From NCBI GenBank assembly GCA_001949185.1, contig BDGG01000019.1, forward strand, positions 64,892-122,018: 57,127 nucleotides of DNA, given 5' to 3'. The stretch is from Ramazzottius varieornatus. Taxonomy: Eukaryota; Tardigrada; Eutardigrada; Parachela; Ramazzottiidae. Under the pieces are notes generated by a model, which saw nothing but the letters and a program-made list of their open reading frames with translations, was not told the origin of the DNA and did not search any database. Below, in pieces: positions 37,801 through 48,004 of the stretch (positions are counted from its first letter, which is position 1; each line of letters starts with the position of its first letter). A program made the translations under genes and the position numbers.

Positions 37801-40800
37801 TTACTTTCAGCAACCCTGCTTTTGTGGCTCGAAGAATTGCCGAGGCTTCACCGGTGTGCAGAAGAGCCAGAAGCTCAACGGTCTGCTGATGAAGAAGCGC
37901 ATGAGTTCCAGCAGTACTACCCCAACACTGAACACCGCCGTAACCAAGTCACCAGCAGTGACAACATCGCCGCTTCCTTCTTCATCGTCCAAAAAGGACC
38001 TCACTGTCTTCGTTCCTCCACTAAACGGATTGTCCAAGAAGTCCGCTGCAAAAGAAAGTCCGCCGGTCATAACCGTCGCCTCTCCTTCAAAGACGAAACC
38101 ACCGGTGTCCACCACTAACGGTTGGCTCTTTGCTGGTCCATCTACTCCGAAGGCTGTAGGGTTTCCTGCGAGGAAAGCATCTGAGACAAAAGTATTACTG
38201 ACTAACGGAGTTTCATCGCCAGCGACCACATCGGTACGATAATAATTTATTGAAGCACGGCGAACAAACGCGACAGGATCATTTTCAAAGGCGGCGCACG
38301 CTTTCAGCCAGCTACACCGGAAACGCGCGCCACTTGATAAAATCGTTTGATTTCGTCTGTCTGCCGAATTCCTAGTTCACAGTAGGCAGTGGAACTTTGC
38401 TTTCACGATTTCGTGTCATGTTGCAGAAGAAGGTTGCATCGAAAGATGCTCCTCCGGCCACTACACCTGCCACAGCAGTAGCTCCAGCGAGAACTCCAAC
38501 AATGGTACGCGTTGTGCCAAACAAAAGACGGGCAACTGACCCTGATGAAACTGGTAAAGCGAAAATGGTCAAGGCTTCGTCAGTGGAAGATGCTGCTGAG
38601 AAGGAGAAAAAGAGCGTAGTAGTTTTGACAGTGGGAACCGAGGCAGTGGTGACTGCTCCGGCTATTTCGGTCAAGAGCGCGCAGTCAACAAATCCTCAGG
38701 CTGGCACGAAGTCTCCTCTGCCCGAGCGAAGACCCAAGAAACTGAAGACCGAAACAAGTGGCGGAAAAAACGGTCCGTCCACTGTCCTCTCCAGCGTCGA
38801 GACAGCGTCGTCAGGAGAGACAGACTTGGCCATTGTAAGAAAAGAAAGGTTTTTCCTACCGCGCAACTTGAGAAAATTGGTGAAGGATGTGAAGAAACAG
38901 CGAACCAAGCGTCCGGTGAGACCTGGAAATATCTTGAAAGTTTAAAGACTGTTGATGAGTGTCTCTTGCTTTTCAGAAAGTGTCCATACTGTGCACACCG
39001 ATCGAGCTTCCTGCCCTAGCTTGTGAAGCTTTGAAGCGTGTTCGTGGGTCAAACAGGTTCGATCCATTGTTGACCAAGGCAAAGGAGGATAAGAGAGATA
39101 GTTCGCAGCAGTTGTACCCTCCTTCTTACTTCCGCCCTGCTCACTGGGAGCCTTCGGCCGAAGACATCATCAAGTACTATGTGGATGAAGTCATCCGCTG
39201 TAGCTGCGGCATCTACCTGGAAGACGGGCGCATGACCGAATGCGAACAGTGCAAGGTACTGTACTTCAACTTGAATCCGACATTCACCCGCATACACGAA
39301 CGTGGCGTGAGCAGTATGGCACGCTGTGTGCAGGTGGATGAAACCCGAAAGTGGGGACCCATCACGTACCTGCATACACCTGTGGTGTAATATTTGCACG
39401 GGACTTTGTATGCAGGCGTTTGCAAAGTGATCACAAGTTTTTCGTTTGATAGACATGGCAGCACAATGAATGTGTCGGAGTTCCACCTTCTCTGGACAAG
39501 CCATACAAGTGTCCGGGATGTCTCAACGTAAAGACTCCTTTGGAGATCCACCAGAACCTGCCTGCCGCACTCAACCTCGACAGTCTAGACTGCTACACTA
39601 CGCTGATGGCGCCCAACTGCCAGAACTTCCCGGTCCGTGTCGGCGACTGCGTGTACCTGACCAAGGATCGGTCACCTGTCAACCCTGACGCCTTGTACGA
39701 CCCACTCACTCTCGACATAGTGCGAGTGGACAAGATGTGGATTGAAGGAACGACGGGCAACAAGAAACTATACGGCAACCACTACCTGAGACCGCATGAA
39801 ACGTACCATGAAGCTTCCAGATCTTTCTACGAGAACGAACTGCTGAGAAGTCCGATTTTTGAGACTGTAGCGCTGGAAGCCGTTCTGGGAAGGTAAGAAA
39901 ACTGTTCTTCTCCTCTTTTGAACACCTGCAGACAGATAACTGGCTCCTACTATGGGGTACGTGTAAGCTGGTGCTTGCGGAAGCACGCTTTCATGTATTT
40001 ACATACAAGTGTGCACCATGATGATGTGGCTTATGGGTACTGCAGGTGCTTGCAAAGTAGGCGTAGGCTTGTTAACAGTCTCTTGACGTGCTGTGTGGTT
40101 TCAGGTGTTGCATTATGGACCCCATCTTGTACGCCACAGGCAAGCCCAAAGAATATCCCATCGAGCATTGTTTCATCTGCGAGTTGAAGACGAACAAGAA
40201 AGCCGCGTCGTTCGGCAAGATGAAAGCGCATGAAAAGTATGGATGACTTTACAACTCATTTATGCATTGTGTACTATTTTGTGGCTTTATAGACTACCAA
40301 TCAACGAAAAAGCGTACTATTTCGATTACTACCCGGAGAAGTTGACCATCAGAAGAACCCTGAAACCACACGGAGTACCCGTCACCAAGAAGAAACAAAA
40401 GGCGAACGCTGCTCGAAGGAAATCCGACCAGCCGAAAGCCATACTGGATGTTGTGGTAAGTTAAGTAGAGCTCGACAAGCAAATTCGACCAGATCGTTCT
40501 CCAGAGTGGCGCACGTTTTCATTTACCAACATTGAAGGAGTGCGCTACTTGGCTGCAAACAAAGAAACTAGGCAAGATTGTTTTCCCAACTGGCGTACCG
40601 GTCCAGCTTTTCTTACCGGGAATGTGCGCCACTGAGGAAAACATCTGATCGAGTTTGTTTGCTGAGCTCCGAAGTAATATTCGTAAACCGAATGATGAGT
40701 TTTTGATTTCACAGAGAGATAAGTGCGAAAGGATCCAGATAGTGATGGATCGACTCAGTGAGAAGGCAGCTGAAGCACAAGACAAGAGTCTAACTTCATC

Positions 40801-40828
40801 GTCGTCGTCGGCGCAGACGCCGACTTGA
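34809..40828 (+). CDS. ASH1L: Histone methyltransferase ASH1
   Basis: Trithorax-group methyltransferase acting on histone H3K36, opposing Polycomb. Eleven exons (34809-34902, 35153-35740, 36069-37016, 37261-37562, 37811-38233, 38427-38915, 38977-39255, 39453-39892, 40105-40236, 40293-40455, 40715-40828) give 1323 residues, shorter than insect or human ASH1. Domain order fits ASH1 only: an AT-hook near residue 380 (KKRGRPRKRP), AWS from about 469 (CDCKPP, DPEDCPCGKRC), SET (CEYVGEV, ARFINHSCEPNS, GEEITYDYKF), post-SET (CFCGSKNCRG), a long basic linker, a PHD finger near 1024 (CSCGIYLEDGRMTECEQC, CPGC) and a BAH domain to about 1240. No bromodomain was seen, though most animal ASH1 has one. Four introns carry the hairpin family. 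Confidence 0.95.
37588..37770. repeat. Intronic GTGCGCCACTT hairpin, two cores
   Basis: In ASH1 intron 4 (37563-37810): first core CCAAGCGGCACACG...CGTGCGCCAGTTGG, second core CCAAGCGGCGCATC...GTGTGCGCCACTTG. The two cores take up most of the 248-base intron. Confidence 0.8.
38252..38372. repeat. Intronic GTGCGCCACTT hairpin, full unit
   Basis: In ASH1 intron 5 (38234-38426). Left arm CGGCGAACAAACGCGACAGG, core AGGCGGCGCACGC...GCGCGCGCCACTTG, right arm TCGTCTGTCTGCCGAATTCC. Confidence 0.8.
40468..40672. repeat. Intronic GTGCGCCACTT hairpin, two cores
   Basis: In ASH1 intron 10 (40456-40714). Outer arms AGAGCTCGACAAGCAAATTC and GAGTTTGTTTGCTGAGCTCC enclose two cores: AGTGGCGCACG...GTGCGCTACTTGG and AACTGGCGTACC...GTGCGCCACT. 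This is the clearest case of two cores inside one pair of outer arms. Confidence 0.82.
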
Positions 40829-41208
40829 TCCTTACTGGCAACAAGTAGCCCGCCCCCACGTCTTTCTTTCTTTGAACCTTTTCATTGCAGTTTTGTTCTT
40901 TGTATATGACATTATTATTTCGGCGGTGTTTGCATGGGTGAACTAAATTGTATTATTCCCAGCAATTATGTTCAAAGAAGTTCTGTTTCGTTTTTTCCGT
41001 ATTTTCTCTTTCCGGAACTGAACAAGGTTTTTTTACATAGTGCCTATTTGAATGTCTCTTAAAGTTCTCAAGCTTGAAATTTTGAAATTTTCAGTTTCAT
41101 TTTTGCCTGTTATTGTTTGACTAATCTGTCAATCTTTCTTCTAGTCTTCGGTGCTGACTATGTTCAATTCAAGTTTCATGTAAATAATTCTGAAGCTGGT
41201 TCCACTAC
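40829..41208. other. ASH1 3' region
   Basis: About 380 AT-rich bases that follow the ASH1 stop and converge on the dioxygenase pseudogene. No features beyond a likely 3' untranslated region. Confidence 0.55.
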
Positions 41209-42170
41209 TTAGTCAACTTTAGCTCGATGATCCAGCAGGATATTCAGTGTTCCGTAGTAAGTCCTTATGTCGCCTTCGTTCCGCACGACGATGAGACGGG
41301 TTAAATCCGCATTCGACGTGTAGTTGTTTGTCTTCCGGGTACACATCTGTGAACATGGTATTGGATGACGATGCAGGAATTTGGGCGTCAAGGATTGTAC
41401 CGTTGTGGAAGTGCAGTTGAGTGTTCAGAGTTGCGCCAAAGCTTCGCAATAGGAGTGGATGCCACTACTCATATGTTTGCTATTTTCCAGCGGAGTAATC
41501 TTCGCATGAATATATGCTGGTTTGTACTTCCCGAAGACGCCGAAGCAGCTGGTTATCAGCTGAGCTCAACAGCTCTGTATTGACAATACAGAGTACGCGG
41601 AAGCGGAAACACCCCTCGAATTCAAGTTAGCTAGTTAGTGGGAGCCGCGGGGAGACGCAGCGTACCAGATCGCCATCTCAGGCGGCGCACTTCTTCATTG
41701 TTATCGGCTGAAGGCGTGCGCCACAGATAGCGATCTCGCACGTTTGCTTCCCCAGCTCCCAAGTACAGTAACATTGCATTTGATGCAGCTCATGCATGAC
41801 TATAATACGTACATAATCAGGAAAGAGTGCCGAAATATCGCTATAGTGTCCATCAATGTCAGCTTGCCAGACATCCAGAAGAGCGCGGACAGGTTCGCCG
41901 CACGAATCGTTGAGTGTGGCTGAAGTGAACCATACCGTTGAGGAAGAACCGAGTATGCATCGGGGTGTTGTTGCATACTATCGGCAATGGAGTCCCGATA
42001 TTGATCCCAACAAACGGGCTTCGTGTTTGTACTTTCCCCTTCGACATCGGCTGTAGTTTGGCGACATTCAGTTTTTCCGCCACAAGGTCAAGGTTTCGGT
42101 GGCGCGACGAGCTTTTGCGGTAGACCCGCTGTATGGGTCGCTGCCAACCAGAGTCATTGTGGTCCACCAA
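41209..42170 (-). pseudogene. Decayed intradiol dioxygenase paralogue
   Basis: A broken relative of the intact gene at 42647-43730. In order on the minus strand are a segment SPFVGINIGTPLPIVCNNTP followed by RFFLNG; after a small frame change TVWFTSATLNDSCGEPV and ALLDVWQADIDGHYS; a donor-like GTACGT; then near 41450 LHFHNGT; a further frame change; and a C-terminus YYGTLNILLDHRAKVD that matches FIGSWDVLLDHKAKV of the intact copy. The segment with the second Tyr and the RPxHxHF His ligands was not found between them. At least two frameshifts and this loss mark it as a pseudogene. A hairpin at 41658-41755 lies in the former intron. Confidence 0.75.
41658..41756. repeat. GTGCGCCACTT hairpin in pseudogene intron
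   Basis: Left ACCAGATCGCCATCTCAGGC, core GGCGGCGCAC...GCGTGCGCCACAGAT, then CACGTTTGCTTCCCCAGCTCCC. It lies between the two recognisable halves of the dioxygenase pseudogene, consistent with a former intron. Confidence 0.75.
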
Positions 42171-42646
42171 GATATTTCTCCCTGAGTCTGCATAATCTCG
42201 ATCACTTTCGAGCGCACAAGAATGCTGAGCGTTATTATATTATTATATGAGGATTGTTTACATCAGAGTGTGGTAAGATGACTAACACGTAGCATAATAG
42301 CGCTGGCGGTGTACGGTTCCACCGAAGACGACAACACGATCGCTATCCGATGTAACCGAAAGTTCCTTATCGCAAGTGCAGGAAAGTCTGAGCCTTGTTT
42401 ACACTTCGACGACTGTTTTTCTTGTTGTCTTTTCGCGTATCACAATTATAACTATGAAAAAGTAGATTTCAAAACTACAAAATAACAAGAAGCAGAAAAG
42501 AGAAAACAACAGCTGGGAACGTCAAAAGGGTTGAAACCTCATTGGTCCAAAGGAATATTCTGTTATATAGCAAGCTATGGTTACAAACTGATGCCGTCCT
42601 TCAGCCGAAAATCGTTGGTGATCGCGATGTTGTAAACTTGGCCCAA

Positions 42647-43730
42647 TCACACTTTCGCTTTGTGATCGAGCAGAACATCCCAGCTTCCAATGAAAGTCTT
42701 GAAATCATCCTCGTTGGTCACATGTGTGATCTGACTGGGGTTTCCCGATCCACAGATGCCGCATGAATCAACCGGTTTCAAGAAATGATCTACCAGATAA
42801 AAAAACGCCAACAAATCAGAACCACTATCGACTCGCAATCACACTGTCGATGCTTGTTGCAAAGAACTCATAAGCTTACAGTCCACTCACCATGGGCAAA
42901 GTACAGTTGTGTCGTTAGAGACTTCCCAGCTGGTGTGTTCGACTCGTCCAAGGGGGTGATTGTGAAATGCACATGCGCCGGTCGAAGTCCACCATCATCA
43001 TATCGACCCGGAAGTAGGGAGGAAAACGTGAAGAAACCATCAGCGCCAGTTAACAACCGCGACCGACAAGTCTATAAATCGCATCAACGTCATCGTAACC
43101 ATCCCATCCAGTCGTAGATTCGAACTTACAAAGTCATTTGATGTGGTGGCGCTATTGCTGTATTCGCCTTCCGGATCGGCGTGCCATATATCCAGCAGTG
43201 CTCGAACAGGTTTACCGCAAGGTGCGTCGTCAGTGGTCACTCGAACAGTGCCGTTGAGGATCAAACGATCATTCTTGGGACTGTTGGGACAGATAAATGG
43301 TAGCGGAGAGACTGAAGCACCTGTCGCCTGGATGGGCGAGTTGGGCTTGTAGAAGGGACCAAGGATGTCAGTGTCGGTCAACTTGCAGCTTGTCCGAAGA
43401 ACATCTGTGAACAACCATTCCAGAATTACAAAGTTGAACAGAGCTGGAAGATCCCCGTTCCCGACTGTTGGTCCGGAGGAAACACATGGAAGGTCCGCAA
43501 CCGAAACGTACAAGATCGTCGCCTCAAGTGACGCAAACTTCCAGCTTATGGTGTGGAAAATGTGCGCTACCTAGGCTGATCGATCTTATACGTTTCGTTC
43601 GCGGGTCACCCACATTCTGATTGAACATACCTCTGGGAACCGCATGGAGTTCCTGGACGATCAGCAGGAAGCAGGTGAAATATATTGTAAGTCTAGCAGA
43701 CATTGGCGAAAAGAGCTCAGTGCTGTACAT
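42647..43730 (-). CDS. Secreted intradiol ring-cleavage dioxygenase
   Basis: Predicted non-haem Fe(III) enzyme that opens catechol-type rings between the two hydroxyls. Four exons (43730-43631, 43404-43130, 43071-42891, 42789-42647) join in phase to 232 residues. The N-terminus is a signal peptide (RLTIYFTCFLLIVQELHA), so the enzyme should be exported. Family hallmarks: DTDILGPFYKP near the start, RALLDIWHADPEGEYS with the first Tyr ligand, LTGADGFFTF, the second Tyr in LLPGRY, the two His ligands in RPAHVHF, LTTQLYF, and a C-terminal WDVLLD. Short secreted forms like this occur in fungi and in plant-feeding mites, where they came by gene transfer; transfer is likely here too but needs a tree. 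Four introns-separated exons and a signal peptide show it is a resident gene, not contamination. The start could instead be the ATG at 43703. Confidence 0.9.
43490..43606. repeat. Intronic GTGCGCCACTT hairpin, degraded
   Basis: In intron 1 of the intact dioxygenase (43405-43630). Outer arms GCAACCGAAACGTACAAGAT and ATCTTATACGTTTCGTTCGC pair well; the core is weakened (TCAAGTGACGCAA...TGTGCGCTACCTAG). Confidence 0.75.
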
Positions 43731-43990
43731 GGCGACGGGGGATTCTTTGTCGGCTTCACAGCAAGGAACTAACTCGAAGTGTGATTAGATTATTCTTAAA
43801 GAAACATGAACGATGGTGTTGTCACAGTTTGGTGTTGTCGGTGTCGTACGAACCATTATATGGCCTAACAAGCATCAGGTGTCGCCTGACGCAAACATGA
43901 TCGTATGACGACACATACCGGAAAGTGCAGACACGCTGCGTATATGGACACTAGTTACTGCAAGACTCATAAGAGGTTCGTGATATGCCT

Positions 43991-44321
43991 TACACGCACG
44001 ATGAGTAAGTATGGGACAATAAAAAGTATGGGACAGGCCTTTTCGCTACGGCGGCACGGGCAGGTGATTCTTACTAGAAGTAAAAACCAGCACTGAGGGC
44101 TGCTTTGCTGTACGTACGTGCTGAATAGCAGAAAGCGCGTCTCAAACAAAAAGTCAAACAGCTGATCGGCAATGTTGATGACAATTTTCTGCGGTTAAAT
44201 GTCAATGCGTTACGTCGTAGGCTCGATTTTCATTGCTGGCTCGCATTCAGGATGTAAATTTGCCGTCCTTTCCGCCTGTCCCATACTTTTTGCTGTCCCA
44301 TACTTACACATCGTGCGTATA
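43991..44321. mobile_element. 331-bp TIR element with doubled AGTATGGGACA
   Basis: The left arm reads TACACGCACGATGAGTAAGT and goes on to two copies of AGTATGGGACA; the right arm is the complement over about 48 bases, including both copies. No reading frame lies inside. It is a MITE-like element with long terminal inverted repeats that contain their own internal direct repeat. Confidence 0.78.
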
Positions 44322-44670
44322 CTACGTACGCTATCGCATTCCTCGATGCTTGATGTTGTTTATGTAAACAACGAAATGCCGGTTACGCGAAGGCATTCGC
44401 AACATCGTTTGGCTGACAATAAAATAGCTCGCGAATTTCTCGTAAACACACAGAAACTTCATTGATTTTTTTAAAAGCGAACCGTACCGCGAGCCGCGTA
44501 CTGTTACGAAGAAGAACTTTCAAAAACCAAGGTCCAGAGTAGGGACAAAGAAGTAAAAGACCCACTGTGTGCCCGGTTGGCACCCTTACAAAATAGAATA
44601 AAAAAGACACAATCAAGCTTGCCGTCCCAAGCAATGTTCTTCAACGTACTGACCGTGCGCTCGTAGTCAC

Positions 44671-44883
44671 CTAGAGTGCGCAAGGAGCCGTGGGTCCCCC
44701 TAGAACAGTGCCAGTCACTATCCCATATCCGCCAGTGTGACCAAAGGTACTTTTCGGCATTTGACCGTCAAGAAAAACCGCGCCGCAGGTCAGGATCGTC
44801 AACTGCAGCCTTTCTTCGTCAAACTTCAAGCATACGCTGCCAGGCGAAGCCCACACCACAGAATTCCCCTTCATCCCATTCAT
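44671..44883 (-). CDS. Short unrecognised open frame
   Basis: A 70-codon frame starting MNGMKGNSVVWASPGSVC and ending with a Gly-rich FGHTGGYGIVTGTVLGG segment. Its composition resembles a small beta-rich secreted domain more than random sequence, but I do not recognise it and see no signal peptide or second exon. It may be a gene fragment left among the transposons. Confidence 0.25.
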   Translation of the reverse strand: MNGMKGNSVVWASPGSVCLKFDEERLQLTILTCGAVFLDGQMPKSTFGHTGGYGIVTGTVLGGPTAPCAL

Positions 44884-44929
44884 ATCCGCAGTATGGGGAC
44901 CTTGGTACAGAGCGCGGATCTCGTTACTA

Positions 44930-45099
44930 CAGTGTACCAAACAATTAACCGTCGAAAATGGGTGTTAGAAGGAACCAGATGGAAACGGCCAATGAAATTT
45001 GCGCATGCGGCGGATCAAAAACGTTTTTGGTCATAGGATAATTAAGCTCCCGTTTAATTGTCACGCCCATCTAGCGACGGTTAATTTTTTGGTACACTG
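44930..45099. mobile_element. Mariner-like MITE, copy 2
   Basis: CAGTGTACCAAACAATTAAC at the left and the complementary GTTAATTTTTTGGTACACTG at the right, flanked on each side by TA. The interior shares AATGGGTGTT and CAATGAAATTTGCGCATGC with the copy at 6507-6675. Confidence 0.8.
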
Positions 45100-45384
45100 T
45101 AGTACAACCCAAGAAAAGAAGAGTACCTAGCAAAGTAGCGAGCAAGTGTATTCCGTACTTCAGTTAGCGCCGGACAGGTACCCAGAGTACACTTATCTCA
45201 ACCGGCGCATATGTAACCGAGCGCAGGCTGTACGCAGGTACCTAGGTTACTGATGCACGCCCAAGCAGTTCTGACTTTTGACTTTTGGACGATGAAATTT
45301 CATTTCCAGCACATCTGCTCCTGCTGGACTTGTCATCAGAACCTTCCCCCATCTTTCTCCACTCCTCTCCATCCTATCCGCAAA

Positions 45385-45566
45385 CTGAAATTTTAAATCA
45401 ACCGTTTGCGACAAAAACAGCTCGTCGTGAGGAGGACTAATAATCCGTTTTCGCTTTCACAGTAAGCTACTCGAGGGCTGCTTATCTTGAAAGCGAAACT
45501 TCGTAATCCACTTCCAAGATCAACACAATCAAAGGAGTCTTACGGCCTGTCATGAGGAGGACTAAT
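45385..45566. mobile_element. Rearranged TAGTCCTCC-family fragment
   Basis: This holds the right end of the family (CTCGTCGTGAGGAGGACTA) joined directly to a piece from the other half of the element (TTTCGCTTTC...CTTGAAAGCGAAAC to GTCATGAGGAGGACTAAT). So two ends lie about 130 bases apart, a deletion or tandem-insertion product of the element intact at 29069-29536. Confidence 0.65.
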
Positions 45567-45589
45567 GCGCTTAAAGATTCCCACCTCAC

Positions 45590-46190
45590 GTGGTCTCAGA
45601 AGTCAAGAGCAGTGCCCATTTCTAGACGCTTCTGGTGAGACTCGTAACAGAAGCGGCCAGCTTCCCTATCAGATACTTCTGCGAAGTGACCAATACATCC
45701 TTGACGTTGTCCAAACCGACGCTGGGAAAAGCGTCTGAGTAGGTATACCTGGTAATCAAGACAAGCATGTGAGAGTTGAAGTATGTTTGGCATCCTCGTC
45801 ACCCGTCCATTGTCACAGCTGTCGTATTTGAACAACGTACGTTTTGAGAGACTGAAAGGCTGCAGGCGTAACATCCGAGATCTCGACCACGTTTTCTTCT
45901 TCTCTTTCAGCTCTCCACAAACATGGCGCGGGAGACAGGCCAGCCACCACGAAAGGATTCTGAAAACGGGTGATCGGGGTGTCATCCATAACATCCGGTT
46001 CATCGTGAAAAATACTTCGCAGATGGCCACCGTCCACTCACTTGTGTCCGAAAATATCCACAGGCTTGTTGCCTTCTCCGGAGTTTGCACCAGACGTCAT
46101 GGGGATACAATATGGGGCGCCATAGCCACGCTCGTACGGTTTTAACTTGAGCGCGTCTATAACTCACGGTGGGAGGGGCGACCAAGCTCA
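45590..46190 (-). pseudogene. Decayed BTB-domain gene (BTBD-like)
   Basis: On the minus strand the fragments IFHDEPDVMDDTPIT, RFQNPFVVAGLSP, then in another frame CGELKEKKKT, VVEISDVTPAAFQSL, and NILQLSHACLDY follow the order of a BTB domain and the start of a BACK region. They lie in at least two frames, with in-frame stops between them. ISDVTPAAFQSL is the typical BTB segment. This is a decayed member of the BTBD3/6-type family or a lineage-specific BTB expansion, surrounded by transposons. Confidence 0.7.
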
Positions 46191-46351
46191 AAAAAGACAC
46201 GCGTTTTACACTGTCATTTTCCGCTGTAAGAATTCTCGCCAGAGTTCGTGAATTCTACACAAAGTGTGAAATGAAAAGTTGTGCAAACTGAAACCCTGGC
46301 AGAGCAGGTGCGGTGGTTTAGGAAACTCTGCGAGAAATTCTTGCGAAAAAA

Positions 46352-46388
46352 GCGCCGTTTGCGTCAAAAGTTTTGACGCAAACGGCGC
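46352..46388. repeat. Perfect 18-bp-arm hairpin
   Basis: GCGCCGTTTGCGTCAAAA, one G, then its exact complement. The loop is a single base. It lies in an unassigned region next to the BTB pseudogene and has no T-run, so it is not a bacterial-type terminator. Confidence 0.85.
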
Positions 46389-46724
46389 CTCATAATACAA
46401 GTCGTTCTCCAGGAGAAACGCGATCCCTCTGCACATCTGCTTGGACTCATACCAGGACTTCTTGCGGGCTGCCACAGCAATGGCCAGGGCTGGATGGCTG
46501 AGGCCTTGTCCGACGTTTGCATGTCTCTGAGCCGACATGGTGGTGCGGATCGGGTGATAACAGCAAAGCTTCCGGATAAATCAGAGCAAGTATTGTTGCA
46601 GGTAACGGAAGACTTAAAGCAGGAATGTGTCAGGAGCAAATTTGGCATTGAAGAGGGAAACTCGAACGATTCGGATTTTTGGAATGATAGTTTCAGTGAA
46701 ACGTTCCGGTTGAAATGTAAACAT

Positions 46725-47640
46725 TAGTCCTCCTCACGACGAGCTGTTTATGTCACAAAAGGTTGATTTAAAATTTGATCTTGCTTGATCAACGGAAATC
46801 AGTCGTGAGTGAGGCAAAATTGGGTTTTTCGCGAGTCTCGGAAACGGGACCGGAAATGCGCGAGTTTTGCGGGCTAGGTTTGTAGGCAAACTTTGCCTCC
46901 TGACTAGGCTGAAACTCGTGGTTTTCTCTCTGGCTAGTCTCTGTCTGTCGATATCCACGACACTAATAGGTATCAAGAAGCCCATACACCAGTGTTGGAC
47001 AAAGTACCGGTACTACCAGGTAATACCTGTACTAAGTACCGATTTCGAAGTACTCGTACTTTACCAGGTACCGCCACTCGATACCTGTACCTCACGGGAG
47101 GAATTTCAGGTATTTACCGGGTACTGAAGGCAGACGGTAATCACCGGAAGTACCGCGAGAGTGCTGGACGCTTCGGTTCACATGTCAAAAATATCAGCAT
47201 TTCCGAGCCCAAAACTCGGCGCTGCTCATGTGGGACAGTGTACTACGTTCGGCCGTAGCGCATCTCAACTAGCGCATGGGCGCACTTGCTCAATGCGAAG
47301 TATGGAGCCCACATGCACCTACCGCATGCCAGCGTTATGGGGCATGTAGGTGCGCGAGGCTAAAAGTGCATTTTAAAATTATTTTGCGATACTTTCGGTA
47401 TTCTTTCTGGACCGCACTCTGCCGGCGGTATTACCTGTGAAGCTTGCCAAATAACAATACTTTACCTGCGAGGCGAGCCGAAATACTTTACTTTACCAAG
47501 TACCGAAGAGCCATTACTTGCTCAACACCGCCATACACGAAACGGTATTTCGCAACGTGAAGCACCGTGCAGACAGAGATCATCCTTTTCCAAGATCAAC
47601 ACAATCAACGGAGTTTTACGGCCTGTCGAGAGGAGGACTA
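46725..47640. mobile_element. TAGTCCTCC-family element disrupted by hAT insertion
   Basis: Begins TAGTCCTCCTCACGACGAGC and ends GTCGAGAGGAGGACTA. The left part matches the intact copy at 29069-29536 in reverse orientation (GGTTGATTTAAAATTTGATC, GTCAGTCGTGAGTGAGGC-like, CAGGAGGCAAAGTTTGCC). It stops at CCATACAC and resumes at 47531 with CCATACACGAAACGGTAT. The internal 541 bases are a separate insertion. Confidence 0.82.
46990..47530. mobile_element. Nested hAT-like MITE with 8-bp target duplication
   Basis: Ends CAGTGTTGGACAAAGTACC and the complement of CGGTGTTGAGCAAGTAATGG. The 8 bases CCATACAC occur on both sides (46982-46989 and 47531-47538), and the homologous site in the empty copy near 29280 has the sequence once, as CCATACGT in this orientation. 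CAGTG-type ends plus 8-bp duplications are hAT hallmarks. Interior is rich in TACCGGTACT-like sequence and non-coding. Confidence 0.85.
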
Positions 47641-48004
47641 ATGTTCCGGTTCAAGTGTAAAGTGAATGTAAACAAAAGCTTTACTCAGAGTCCCGCGCTC
47701 AGTGCCGGGTGCCCCTTTGTTCCGATTGGGGCAGTCGGGGTAGAACTCACGCGTAGAAGGGTGCCGCAAGCCCGCAGACTCTCTTTGGGAAGACATTCGG
47801 CAAACCGAATGGATCAGAGCCGCGTTCATTGCTTTCCCTTGATAGGGGGTCCATTCGGCGCATTTGATCTTGTCTTACGTAAGCTCCGTTGCACGAGTAA
47901 CGCACTTTTGAGTTTCATCTCTTCAAGTTTAGAGAAGATTCCAGTTGAGCTGGAATATTCTTTAGTAATCTGTACTAATACATTTGGCCATCATGAGGTT
48001 CGAA

